A stretch of 42,118 bases of DNA from Chloroflexota bacterium (GTDB lineage Bacteria > Chloroflexota > Limnocylindria > Limnocylindrales > CSP1-4): contig SCUO01000065.1 of the NCBI GenBank assembly GCA_004297395.1, positions 1-42,118 on the forward strand, written 5' to 3'. Of the stretch, positions 6,904 to 14,598 are shown one piece after another (the first letter of the stretch is position 1; every line of letters starts with the position of its first letter). A program made the position numbers and the translations under genes. Under the pieces are notes generated by a model. It saw only the letters and a program-made list of their open reading frames with translations, was not told where the DNA came from and searched no databases.

Positions 6904-8804
6904 GCTCGCCTCTCCCGGCCCGGATCGTCATCCCGGTCGCCAACCCGGCGACGGCCGAGGAACTCATTCGCCTGGGCGCCGATCTCCGCGAGCAGCGGAT
7001 CGGTGAGCTGACCGCCCTCGGCATCGTCGAGGTCCCCGAGGGCATGGCCCTGTCCGAGGGCGCCACCCGGGCCCGCCACGCCCGCCGTCTCCTCCAGAAG
7101 GTCCTGGACTTCGTGCCCGAGGGCACCCCGATCCATCCGATCGTCCGGATCGGGCGCCACGCCGCCGAGGGCATCGTGGAGGCCGCCGCCGAGCTGGACG
7201 CCGACCTCATCGTCTTCGGCTGGGGCGGCAAGGCGCCCGGCAATCGCGATTCGGCGGCCGCGCCCTTCTCCGCCACGATCGACGAGGTCGTCCGCGATGC
7301 GCCCTGCGACATCGCCGTCGTGAAGCAGCGCGGCGCCGGCGAGATCCGGCGAGTCATGGTCCCGGTTCGAGGCGGTCCCCACGCCGAGCTCGCTCTCCGC
7401 TTCGCCGACGCGATCGCCCTCCGCCACGACGCCGAGCTGGTCGCCCTCCATGTCGTCCCGCCGGGAATCACCCTGGCCGTCCGGGCCCAGGCCGAGCGGG
7501 CCCTCGCCGCCTTCGTCCGGCAGCACTCGACCGCCCGGGTCGAGACGGTCGTCCGCGAGGCCGCCAACGTCCGGAACGCGATCCTGCGCGAGGCCGACCG
7601 GGCCGATCTCGTGGTCATGGGCGCCGCCGCGGCGCCGACGTCGGGAGATTCCTCCTCGAGCCTGTTCGGGGCGATGCCGGAGGCGGTGGCCACGCGGTCC
7701 CGATCGACCGTCGTCGTGGTCAAGACCCGCGAGGCCATCGGCCGCCAGACGTTCGAGCAGCTGGCCGCTCGAGCCGAGACCCTCGCCGCCGCCGACCGCG
7801 CGGCAGAGGAGGCTCGGGCCGTGCCGACCCGGGTTGAGCGCTGGTTCGGTGAATCGAACTTCCACCACGGCGAGTTCTCGGACCTTCGCCGGCTCGTCCA
7901 GCTCAAGGAGAAGCAGGGCCTCACGATCAGCCTCGTCCTGCCGACCCTCAACGAGGAGGAGACGATCGGCCCGATCGTCCGCCGCGCGATCCGCGAGATG
8001 GTCGGCCGGGTCCCGCTCCTCGACGAGGTCGTCGTCATCGACTCGGCCTCGACCGACCGGACGCGCGAGATCGCCGAGGCCGAGGGCGCCCGGGTCGTGC
8101 AGCACCCCGACATCCTGGCCCGCTACGGCTCATTCCGGGGCAAGGGCGAGGCCCTCTGGAAGTCGGTCTTCGAGACCTCCGGCGACATCATCGTCTGGGC
8201 CGACACGGACGTCCGGAACTGGCACCCGCGGATGGTCTACGGGACGATCGGGCCGCTCCTCCACGAGCCACGCCTCCAGTACGTGAAGGGCTACTACCAG
8301 CGCCCGATCGTCGAGGGCGGGATCCTCCGCGAGGGTGGCGGCGGCCGGGTCACGGAGCTCGTCGCCCGGCCGCTCATCAACCTCTTCTATCCGGAGCTGT
8401 CGGGCTTCATCCAGCCCCTCGCCGGCGAGTACGCCGGGCGGCGCTCGATCCTCGAGCAGATCCCGTTCTTCACCGGCTATGCCGTCGAGATCGGGCACCT
8501 CATCGACGTCGCCGAGCGGGCCGGGATCGAGGGCCTCGGCCAGGTCGACCTGGAGCGGCGAGTCCACCGCAACCAGGAGCTCGAGGGCCTGTCGCGGATG
8601 TCGTTCGTCATCCTCCAGGCAGTCATGAAGCGGCTCGAGGAGCGGCGCAAGGCCCGCCTGTTCGCGGAGCTGGGCTCGACGATGAAGCTGCCGCGCTCCG
8701 GGCGAGGGCGCCTGTCGCTCGAGGTCATCGAGCTGGCCGACCAGGAGCGCCCGCCGATGATCCGGATCCCCGAGTACCTCGAACGGCGTCAGGCTCGGGG
8801 CTGA
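6900..8804 (+). CDS. gpgS: universal-stress-protein tandem fused to glucosyl-3-phosphoglycerate synthase
   Basis: A 634-residue fusion. Residues 1-145 and about 148-285 are two universal stress (UspA-like) domains (RIVIPVANPATAEEL..., DADLIVFGWGG; then RRVMVPVRGG..., ADLVVMGAAA). From about residue 320 the protein is a full glucosyl-3-phosphoglycerate synthase: HHGEFSDL, LVLPTLNEEETIGPIV, VVVIDSASTDRT, GKGEALWKSVFETSGDIIVW with the DTD motif, YVKGYYQRPI, GGRVTELVARPL, QPLAGEYAGRRS, and QVDLERRVHRNQ. This enzyme joins glucose from a nucleotide donor to 3-phosphoglycerate, the first step to glucosylglycerate or methylglucose lipopolysaccharide primers. The matching phosphatase GpgP is not in the window. 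The 4-nt overlap with the preceding glycosyltransferase indicates one operon. Confidence 0.9.
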   Translation: MSSPLPARIVIPVANPATAEELIRLGADLREQRIGELTALGIVEVPEGMALSEGATRARHARRLLQKVLDFVPEGTPIHPIVRIGRHAAEGIVEAAAELDADLIVFGWGGKAPGNRDSAAAPFSATIDEVVRDAPCDIAVVKQRGAGEIRRVMVPVRGGPHAELALRFADAIALRHDAELVALHVVPPGITLAVRAQAERALAAFVRQHSTARVETVVREAANVRNAILREADRADLVVMGAAAAPTSGDSSSSLFGAMPEAVATRSRSTVVVVKTREAIGRQTFEQLAARAETLAAADRAAEEARAVPTRVERWFGESNFHHGEFSDLRRLVQLKEKQGLTISLVLPTLNEEETIGPIVRRAIREMVGRVPLLDEVVVIDSASTDRTREIAEAEGARVVQHPDILARYGSFRGKGEALWKSVFETSGDIIVWADTDVRNWHPRMVYGTIGPLLHEPRLQYVKGYYQRPIVEGGILREGGGGRVTELVARPLINLFYPELSGFIQPLAGEYAGRRSILEQIPFFTGYAVEIGHLIDVAERAGIEGLGQVDLERRVHRNQELEGLSRMSFVILQAVMKRLEERRKARLFAELGSTMKLPRSGRGRLSLEVIELADQERPPMIRIPEYLERRQARG

Positions 8805-8868
8805 GTGGTGGGCCGCCGGAAGGTGCTCCTCGGGTGAGGCTGGCCGTGCGCGCCGCGGGCGGGCGCCG

Positions 8869-10791
8869 ATGATCGTCGTCATCGCGCCGGATTCCTTCAA
8901 GGGCAGCCTGTCATCGGTCGAGGTCGCGGAGGCGCTCGCGACCGGCTGGCGCAAGGTCCGGCCGCGGGACCGCATCCGGCTTCGACCGCTGGCCGACGGC
9001 GGCGAGGGCACGCTCGCCGCGATCGAGGCCGCGGGCGGCTGGTCCCCTCGGTCCGCTCGGGTCAGCGATCCCCTGGGTCGAACGATCAGCGCCTCGTGGC
9101 TCCGTTCGAAGGTCGGGGCACGGGCCGTCGTCGAGATGGCCCAGGCATCGGGGCTGTCGCTGGTCGCGGCGTCGGAGCGGGACGCCACGGCCGCGACCAG
9201 TCTCGGCACCGGCGAGCTCCTCCGGGCGGTGCTCGACGCCGGCATTCGCGAGGTGACGCTCGGCATCGGCGGCAGCGCCACGACCGACGGCGGGGCCGGG
9301 TTGCTGCGGGCGCTGGGGGCGATCGTGACCGATGACGGCACGACGACCGCGGTCGACCTGTCGGCGCTCGATCCGCGCCTCTCCGAGCTCGAGCTGACGG
9401 TCGCATCGGACGTCACCAACCCGCTCCTCGGCCCGAGCGGCGCGGCCGCGACGTACGGCCCCCAGAAGGGTGCGTCGGTGGAGGACGTGGCGGCCCTCGA
9501 CGCTCGCAACGGGCGCCTCGCCGATGCGCTGGAGACCGCCCTCGGGCGCCGGCTGCGCGACGAGCCCGGCGCGGGCGCGGCCGGCGGCGTCGGGTTCGCG
9601 TTGCTGTGCCTGCGGGAGCGCCTCGGCCGTCTCGAGTTCCGGCCCGGGGTCGAGGTCGTGATGGAGCTGACCGGCTTCGCGGAGGCCCTCGACAAGGCGG
9701 ATCTCGTGATCACCGGCGAGGGGAGGATCGATGCCCAGACCGCGTTCGGCAAGACCGCTGCGGGCGTGGCCGTGGCGGCCCGGGATCGAGGCGTCCGCTG
9801 CATCGCGGTCGGCGGCAATGTCGAGGCCGCCGGCGGCATCGCGATCCGGAAGCTGAAGGCCCAGGCGATCCGGGTCTGGGGGCGGCCCGTGCCGCTCGAC
9901 ATCGCGATCGCGGCCGGGGCGCGGCCGCTCGTCAGCTGCGGCGCCCGCCTCGCCCGGACCCTGGCCATCAAGCCGAAGCGGCCGGTGCGCCCGAAGCGCC
10001 GCTCGAAACGCCGGATCGATCCCATCAAGGCCTGGATCGGGCGGCTGGATCGGACGCGCCCGGGGCTCGTCGGCGACGTCCTCGACGGCCTCGCGGGTCT
10101 CTACGGCCAGCCGGCCTGGGAGCGTCGCCTCGACCCGACGAGCGAGCTGGTCCTGACGATCCTGACCCAGAGCACCGCGGACGTGAATGCCGAGCAGGCC
10201 TTCGTTGCGCTCCGGAAGGCCTACCCGGGAACCGGGCCCGTCGAGCGCCACGCACCGGGCCTGGGCTGGGGCGGCGGCGGGCTCCCCGACGGCGCTGCGC
10301 CGGACTGGCCGGCCGTCGAAGCCGCACCGTACGAGGAGCTCGTCGAGGTCATCCGGCCCGGCGGGCTGCCGTTCCAGAAGGCGAAGACCATCCAGGCCGC
10401 GCTCCGGACGATCCGAGAGCGTCGGGGGGACCACTCGCTCGAGTTCCTAGCCGAGCAGACGGCGCTCGAGGCCCGCGACTGGCTGACGACCATCCCCGGG
10501 GTCGGCAAGAAGACGGCCTCGGTCCTGCTCCTCTTCTCCTTCGGGATGCCCCTCATGCCGGTCGATCGCCACGTCGAGCGGGTCTCACGACGGGTGGGCC
10601 TGATCCCGGAGCGAGCCACCGTCGAGGACGCCCACGACTACTTCCTGGCGATGCTTCAGCCCGACCAGATGCACGAGGCCCACGTCAACCTCATCCACCA
10701 CGGCCGGGTCGTCTGCGAAGCCCAGCGCCCGAAGCACGAGCTGTGCCCGCTCCGGGCCCGCTGCCGCTTCGTCGACCCGAAGGCGCCCTAG
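8869..10791 (+). CDS. glycerate kinase fused to endonuclease III-type DNA glycosylase
   Basis: One uninterrupted 640-residue frame. Residues 1-363 are a GlxK/GarK-type glycerate kinase: VIAPDSFKGSLSS at the start, LADGGEGT, GIGGSATTDGGAG, and the signature DLVITGEGRIDAQTAFGKT. A Lys/Arg-rich linker (about 364-385) leads into an HhH-GPD endonuclease III domain: LTILTQSTADVNAEQAF, helix-hairpin-helix IPGVGKKTAS with the catalytic Lys, and MPVDRHVERV with the catalytic Asp. The C-terminal cluster motif is Cys616-x6-His623-x2-Cys626-x5-Cys632, so the second usual Cys is His. The kinase half fits the glucosylglycerate genes upstream by supplying or salvaging phosphoglycerate. The repair half has no evident link. 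The ATG at 8869 gives the exact family start. Confidence 0.87.
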   Translation: MIVVIAPDSFKGSLSSVEVAEALATGWRKVRPRDRIRLRPLADGGEGTLAAIEAAGGWSPRSARVSDPLGRTISASWLRSKVGARAVVEMAQASGLSLVAASERDATAATSLGTGELLRAVLDAGIREVTLGIGGSATTDGGAGLLRALGAIVTDDGTTTAVDLSALDPRLSELELTVASDVTNPLLGPSGAAATYGPQKGASVEDVAALDARNGRLADALETALGRRLRDEPGAGAAGGVGFALLCLRERLGRLEFRPGVEVVMELTGFAEALDKADLVITGEGRIDAQTAFGKTAAGVAVAARDRGVRCIAVGGNVEAAGGIAIRKLKAQAIRVWGRPVPLDIAIAAGARPLVSCGARLARTLAIKPKRPVRPKRRSKRRIDPIKAWIGRLDRTRPGLVGDVLDGLAGLYGQPAWERRLDPTSELVLTILTQSTADVNAEQAFVALRKAYPGTGPVERHAPGLGWGGGGLPDGAAPDWPAVEAAPYEELVEVIRPGGLPFQKAKTIQAALRTIRERRGDHSLEFLAEQTALEARDWLTTIPGVGKKTASVLLLFSFGMPLMPVDRHVERVSRRVGLIPERATVEDAHDYFLAMLQPDQMHEAHVNLIHHGRVVCEAQRPKHELCPLRARCRFVDPKAP

Positions 10792-10924
10792 AAACGCGAG
10801 CCGACCGACCGGCGATGATCACTCACGCGCATCGACCCAGTCCGATTCGAGCGTGGCCGGCCCCTTGTTCTGACGGAATCCACTCGGGGCCAAGCGTGGT
10901 CGCCGCGAATCTGATGACTGAGAA

Positions 10925-11727
10925 TCATCGTGGGCGAGGGGTGGTCCCGCTGGCTCGTGCGAAGTCCGCGTAGTCGCTGTAGGGGGCGGGCGTCCTCCGG
11001 CCATCGATCCGCATCGCTCGGCACCAATCACGCCGCTTCGACCTCGGATCGACCATCGCCGCGGCCCAGCCAGGGCCATCCGGCGCGATCCGCCCACCGA
11101 CGATCCCGACCAGGTCCCGCGCCCGGAACCGAAAGCCGAGGTCGATCGATGTGCGGTTCGCGGCGACACGCGCGTCGTTCGCCTCGGTCATGAGCAGGAG
11201 CAGGCACGGCATCGCGGACGTCGGCTGCCACCCGAACCGCCTGGCAACGAGCCAGGCCTCGCGTTCGTACCAGCCGAGGCTGCGCTCGATCTGGCCGAGA
11301 TCGTGGATCTCGGTCTTGAGCTCGATGACGAGCATGACGCCGGTCGCCGGGTTGACGGCGAGGACATCGATCCAGCCGCGCGATCGATCGCCGCCGACCT
11401 CGACTTCGGTCCTGACGTCCCAACCGCTTGACCGCAGGCGCCGAACCACGCTCGCCGCCAAGCGCGCGTGACCGCGTCGTGCTGGCGGGCACGGTCGGCG
11501 AGATACGGCGCCTCGACGGCGATGACGAGGCGAGCCCCCATCGTCTCAATCAGTGTCGACGCCGTTCCGAGCGTCAGGTCCCGGACGAGTCCCCGTTCGA
11601 TCCGGGAGATCATCGATTGGCACACCCCTGAGCGCTCCTCAAGCGTGCGCTGCGTCCAGCCGAGTGCCGTCCTGAGCGACCCGACCGCAGCGCCGACGAT
11701 CAACCTGGGGTCGCGCCGATCGGCCAT
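10925..11727 (-). pseudogene. frameshifted XRE regulator with PD-(D/E)XK nuclease-like domain
   Basis: Two frames together make one protein. From ATG at 11727 the first frame encodes an XRE helix-turn-helix (VGSLRTALGWTQRTLEERSG, ISRIERG) and runs to PYLADRARQHDAV. The continuation HARLAASVVRRLRSSGWDV is in another frame and runs to the stop at 10925. Adding one base near 11466-11474 would join them into about 268 residues. The second part holds a PD-(D/E)XK core, GWIDVLA...MLVIELKTE (Asp...Glu-x-Lys). A TTG inside the second frame near 11461 could start a separate nuclease-domain protein. The break may be true decay or a sequencing or assembly slip; the rest of the frame looks conserved. Target and role are unknown. 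Confidence 0.65.
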
Positions 11728-11772
11728 GTGCAATTTGTATCGCGAGGCGCTTATCCGGCGATCACCGCGCCA

Positions 11773-11817
11773 TCGATCAGCGGGCTGTCGATCAGCGCGC
11801 CGTCGATCCACGACGGC
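11773..11817. repeat. three tandem copies of a 15-bp unit
   Basis: TCGATCAGCGGGCTG (11773-11787), TCGATCAGCGCGCCG (11788-11802) and the more diverged TCGATCCACGACGGC (11803-11817) stand head to tail. They lie 46-90 bp upstream of the XRE gene start, where operator sites would be expected. Confidence 0.7.
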
Positions 11818-11852
11818 CTGATGTCGACCATGTACCTGATGTCGATCATGTA
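11817..11852. repeat. two tandem copies of an 18-bp unit
   Basis: CCTGATGTCGACCATGTA (11817-11834) is followed directly by CCTGATGTCGATCATGTA (11835-11852), with one mismatch. Each copy has a partly palindromic TCGAYCATG core. Together with the 15-bp repeats it fills the interval upstream of the XRE gene. The rest of 11728-12010 holds no gene. Confidence 0.75.
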
Positions 11853-11998
11853 TCGGTTCTAGGTCGTTCGAGCGTGGCGCAGCGGCGGTTCCGTCAGATC
11901 AGTCGCACCGCCACGCACGCAGACACGCCGCCTGATGCACGAGAGGGATATGGCGGCCTGATTCGGCCGCCGGGGGGCGATCGCCGGAACCCGGTGCC

Positions 11999-12004
11999 TA
12001 TACT
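11999..12004 (+). promoter_or_regulatory. -10 hexamer of a probable leaderless response-regulator transcript
   Basis: TATACT, close to consensus, ends 6 nt before the ATG at 12011. Transcription would start at about the start codon itself. Confidence 0.55.
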
Positions 12005-12010
12005 CCGGCC

Positions 12011-12754
12011 ATGCTGAGTGGCGGCGGTCGCTGGGGCGAGGCCGGGGCCCCGCGGATCCTCCTCGTCGATGACGACCCGAACCTGCTCGTCCTGCTCGCC
12101 GATCAGCTCCGGGCGGACGGCTTCGAGGTCCAGACGTCGCGCGACGGCGACGAAGCCCTGCGGCGCCTCCGGACGGGCTGGCCGGACCTCCTCATCGTCG
12201 ACATGATGATGCCCCGGATGGATGGCCTGACCCTGGCCCGGGAGATCAAGGCCCAGGCCGACCTGCCGATCATCGTCCTGTCGGCGATCGATGTCGCCGA
12301 TTCCAAGGCCGATCTCCTCGAGGAGGTCGCCGAGGACTACGTCACCAAGCCCTACCACTACCCGGAGCTGCGAGCCCGGATCGGGCGGGTCCTTCGACGG
12401 CTGGGCGACAAGGTTCCGCGGCGCGAGCTCGTTCTGGGCCCGGACCTCGTGCTGGAGCTCCACCGCCGCACCGCGACCGTCCGGGGGGCAGAGGTCCAGC
12501 TGACGCCGACCGAGTCTCGCCTCCTCTACGGGCTCGCCGCCAACCTCGGCCAGACCGTGACCACCGAGACCCTCCTCGACCGCGGCTGGGCGGACACCGA
12601 GGACGCCGACCCGTCGTACGTCTGGGTGACGATGCGGCGCCTCCGCCAGAAGATCGAGCCGGATCCCAACCACCCGGTCCACCTCGTCACCGTCCGGGGC
12701 GTCGGCTACCGGCTCGTCCGGCTGGACGGTGCGGCCGCCGAGTCCGGGGCGTGA
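12011..12754 (+). CDS. OmpR/PhoB-family response regulator
   Basis: A 247-residue DNA-binding response regulator. The receiver domain has the acidic pair in LLVDDDP (Asp20-Asp22), the phospho-acceptor Asp64 in LLIVDMMMPRMDG, and Lys113 in YVTKPYHYPEL. The C-terminal winged helix (about residues 140-235) shows LTPTESRLLYGLAAN, SYVWVTMRRLRQKIE and VRGVGYRLV, as in OmpR/PhoB. It is encoded directly upstream of its probable histidine kinase, 46 bp away, and is likely phosphorylated by it. Target genes are unknown; the Tad modules lie close downstream. The start is set by the TATACT box 6 nt upstream. Confidence 0.92.
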   Translation: MLSGGGRWGEAGAPRILLVDDDPNLLVLLADQLRADGFEVQTSRDGDEALRRLRTGWPDLLIVDMMMPRMDGLTLAREIKAQADLPIIVLSAIDVADSKADLLEEVAEDYVTKPYHYPELRARIGRVLRRLGDKVPRRELVLGPDLVLELHRRTATVRGAEVQLTPTESRLLYGLAANLGQTVTTETLLDRGWADTEDADPSYVWVTMRRLRQKIEPDPNHPVHLVTVRGVGYRLVRLDGAAAESGA

Positions 12755-12760
12755 CGCAGC

Positions 12761-12808
12761 CGGCGCGTGACCGAGTCCGGCGCGTGACCGAGTCCGGCGC
12801 GTGACCGA
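12761..12808. repeat. 17-bp tandem repeat between response regulator and kinase
   Basis: CGGCGCGTGACCGAGTC occurs at 12761-12777 and 12778-12794, with a third partial copy at 12795-12808. Each copy contains GTGA, and the last one supplies the kinase GTG start at 12801. A diverged copy overlaps the end of the regulator gene. Confidence 0.85.
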
Positions 12809-14252
12809 CGGCCGCCGGCCGACGACCGGACCCGCCCCCCAGCGGATCGGGCCTGCCTACTCCTTCCGTGCCCGCCTGACCGCCGGGCTCATCGCCGGGG
12901 CGGTGGTTCCGCTAGCGGGGTTCGGGCTGGTCCTCGTGGCCGCCGAGCTCGTCCGGGCTGGGGGACTCGATTCCACGCTCACCGCCCTCGTCCTGTTCGC
13001 CCTGGCGGCGGCCATCATCATCGCGGTCGTCTTCGCCTACTTCCTGGCCGGCAACCTGACGCAGCCCCTGCGGGAGATCGCCCAGGCCGTGGAGCGCGTC
13101 ACCGCCGGCGACCTGTCCGTCCGGGTCGAGGTCGCCGGCGAGGACGAGCTGGCCCGTCTCGTCGAGAGCCACAATCGGTTGGCCGCCGATCTCGCCCGCC
13201 GCAATGCCGAGCTCGGACGGATCCTGCTGGCCATCGGCGAGACATCGCCTCGGGACGGCCTTGACCGGCTCGTCGCCCACGCCACCCACAGCGCCCGTGA
13301 GGCGTTCGAGATGATCGACGCCTCGATCCACCTGGGCGACCCGGCCGATGTCGCGATCGAGGAAGTGATCCCCGGCGAGGCTCGCCCCATCCGAGCCGTG
13401 CTGGCCCTGCCCGACGAGCGGGTCGGCGTCCTCGTCGGCCACCTGCCGGCCACCCGGTCCTGGGATGCCGCCGACCAGGACCTCCTCGAGCTCTACGCCA
13501 GCGAGATCGCGGTCGCGATCCGGAACGCCGAGCTGTTCGAGCAGGTCGAGCAGCAGACCGAGCGGCTGGTCCAGCTCGACGCGGCCAAGGACGACTTCCT
13601 TCGGGGCATCAGCCACAACCTCCAGACCCCGCTGACGAGCATCCGCGCCTATGCCGAGCAGCTGGGCGCCGAGCGGGCGGATCGGCGGCTCGAGATCATC
13701 ACCGAGCAGTCGGAGCGACTGTCACGGATGGTTCGCCAGCTCCTCGCGGTCTCGCGCCTGGAGGCCGGCACGCTCCGGCCCCGGGCCGAGGTGCTCGCCC
13801 TGGCGCCGCGAATCCGCCACGCGTGGGATGCCCTGGGCGCGACCGAGGTGCCCTTCCGTCTCGACGACGAGGCCCCGGGCTGGCTCGCGATCGCCGATCG
13901 GGACCAGCTTGACCAGGTCCTCTGGGCGGTCTTCGACAACGCGATCAAGTACGGCACCGGGGCGCCGGTCCAGGCCCGCCTGCGACCCGAGCCGGCGACG
14001 GGCCAGCTGCTGCTGACGATCTCGGACGGCGGGCCCGGAGTACCCGACGAGGCACGCGAGATGCTTTTCGAGCGCTACTCGCGGGGAGCCGGCCCGGACC
14101 ACCCGGAGGGCACGGGCATCGGCCTCTACGTGTCGCGCGAGCTGTGCCGGGCGATGGGCGGCTCGATGACGCTCGATCAGCCGCGGCCGAACACGGGCGC
14201 GGCCTTCACGATTGCGTTGCCGGCGGAATCGCCGGCCGCGGCGGAGGCGTAG
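12801..14252 (+). CDS. membrane sensor histidine kinase
   Basis: A 483-residue kinase. Two hydrophobic segments at about residues 25-50 and 58-84 have almost no extracellular loop, so the signal is likely intramembrane or cytoplasmic. A HAMP domain follows (NLTQPLREIAQAVERVTAGD), then a GAF-like region (about 140-245), a HisKA domain with His272 in GISHNLQTPLTSI, and an ATPase domain with N-box DNAIKYG, G1 DGGPGVPDE and G2 GTGIGLYVSREL. It pairs with the response regulator upstream. The GTG start at 12801 lies in the last unit of a tandem repeat with no clear ribosome site, and translational coupling is not obvious across 46 bp. Confidence 0.9.
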   Translation: MTDGRRPTTGPAPQRIGPAYSFRARLTAGLIAGAVVPLAGFGLVLVAAELVRAGGLDSTLTALVLFALAAAIIIAVVFAYFLAGNLTQPLREIAQAVERVTAGDLSVRVEVAGEDELARLVESHNRLAADLARRNAELGRILLAIGETSPRDGLDRLVAHATHSAREAFEMIDASIHLGDPADVAIEEVIPGEARPIRAVLALPDERVGVLVGHLPATRSWDAADQDLLELYASEIAVAIRNAELFEQVEQQTERLVQLDAAKDDFLRGISHNLQTPLTSIRAYAEQLGAERADRRLEIITEQSERLSRMVRQLLAVSRLEAGTLRPRAEVLALAPRIRHAWDALGATEVPFRLDDEAPGWLAIADRDQLDQVLWAVFDNAIKYGTGAPVQARLRPEPATGQLLLTISDGGPGVPDEAREMLFERYSRGAGPDHPEGTGIGLYVSRELCRAMGGSMTLDQPRPNTGAAFTIALPAESPAAAEA

Positions 14253-14261
14253 CGGCCTCGA

Positions 14262-14453
14262 TCAGGCCGAGGCGGGTGCAGCCCGATTCGAACGAACCCA
14301 GATGAGCCGGCGCGGGTCGATCCCAACGACGACGCCGGCGGCCAGGCCGAGCACCGGCCCGAGGAGGTCCGGCACACCGAGAAGGGCGGCGATCATCGAG
14401 CCCAGGTACCAGAACGCGTAGAACCAAAGAGCGGCCGCGGCAATTCGCTTCAT
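14262..14453 (-). CDS. small two-helix membrane protein
   Basis: A 63-residue protein from the ATG at 14453 (a GTG at 14474 would add seven residues). It has two hydrophobic stretches, AAAALWFYAFWYLGSMIAALL and LLGPVLGLAAGVVVGI, joined by a short VPD turn. A polar tail follows. No family is recognised. It faces the kinase gene (end to end, 9 bp apart) and is divergent from the first Tad module. Confidence 0.5.
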   Translation of the reverse strand: MKRIAAAALWFYAFWYLGSMIAALLGVPDLLGPVLGLAAGVVVGIDPRRLIWVRSNRAAPASA

Positions 14454-14539
14454 GACGCGATCTTCGGGCCGCACAACACCGCGGTCTATCGGGCCCTTCG
14501 TACCACCTGCCGCCTAGAGCCATGGGCGAAAGGTCCCAC

Positions 14540-14547
14540 GCAAGGTC
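14540..14547 (+). promoter_or_regulatory. GCAAGGYC box, module 1
   Basis: GCAAGGTC stands 51 nt before the ATG of the first TadE gene. A related AAAGGT half-site lies 12 nt upstream. The same pair occurs at matching distance before modules 2 and 3. A hairpin with GTGG/CCAC arms follows (14550-14569). Confidence 0.4.
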
Positions 14548-14598
14548 GGGTGGCGCACAATTGCACCACGCCGGGGGGCTGTCGAGGGGGCCTCACCA

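Noticed and set aside
8130-10028. 632-codon minus-strand frame opposite gpgS and glycerate kinase
   Set aside because: It is an antisense shadow: rich in Ser/Arg/Pro, without domain motifs, and covered by two well-supported genes.
11188-11461. two independent genes in the XRE/nuclease locus
   Set aside because: The end of the first frame and the start of the second fit together as one continuous sequence (QHDAV then HARLAASVV), so one frameshifted gene is the simpler reading.
11761-11852. CRISPR array
   Set aside because: The repeats are 15 and 18 bp, directly adjoining without spacers, and no cas genes are near.
14528-14570. possible c-di-GMP-I riboswitch before module 1
   Set aside because: The short GCAAGGTC resembles the GCAAAGCC core, but the two required stems, the GNRA loop and its receptor could not be drawn in any of the three leaders. 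Kept only as a shared motif.
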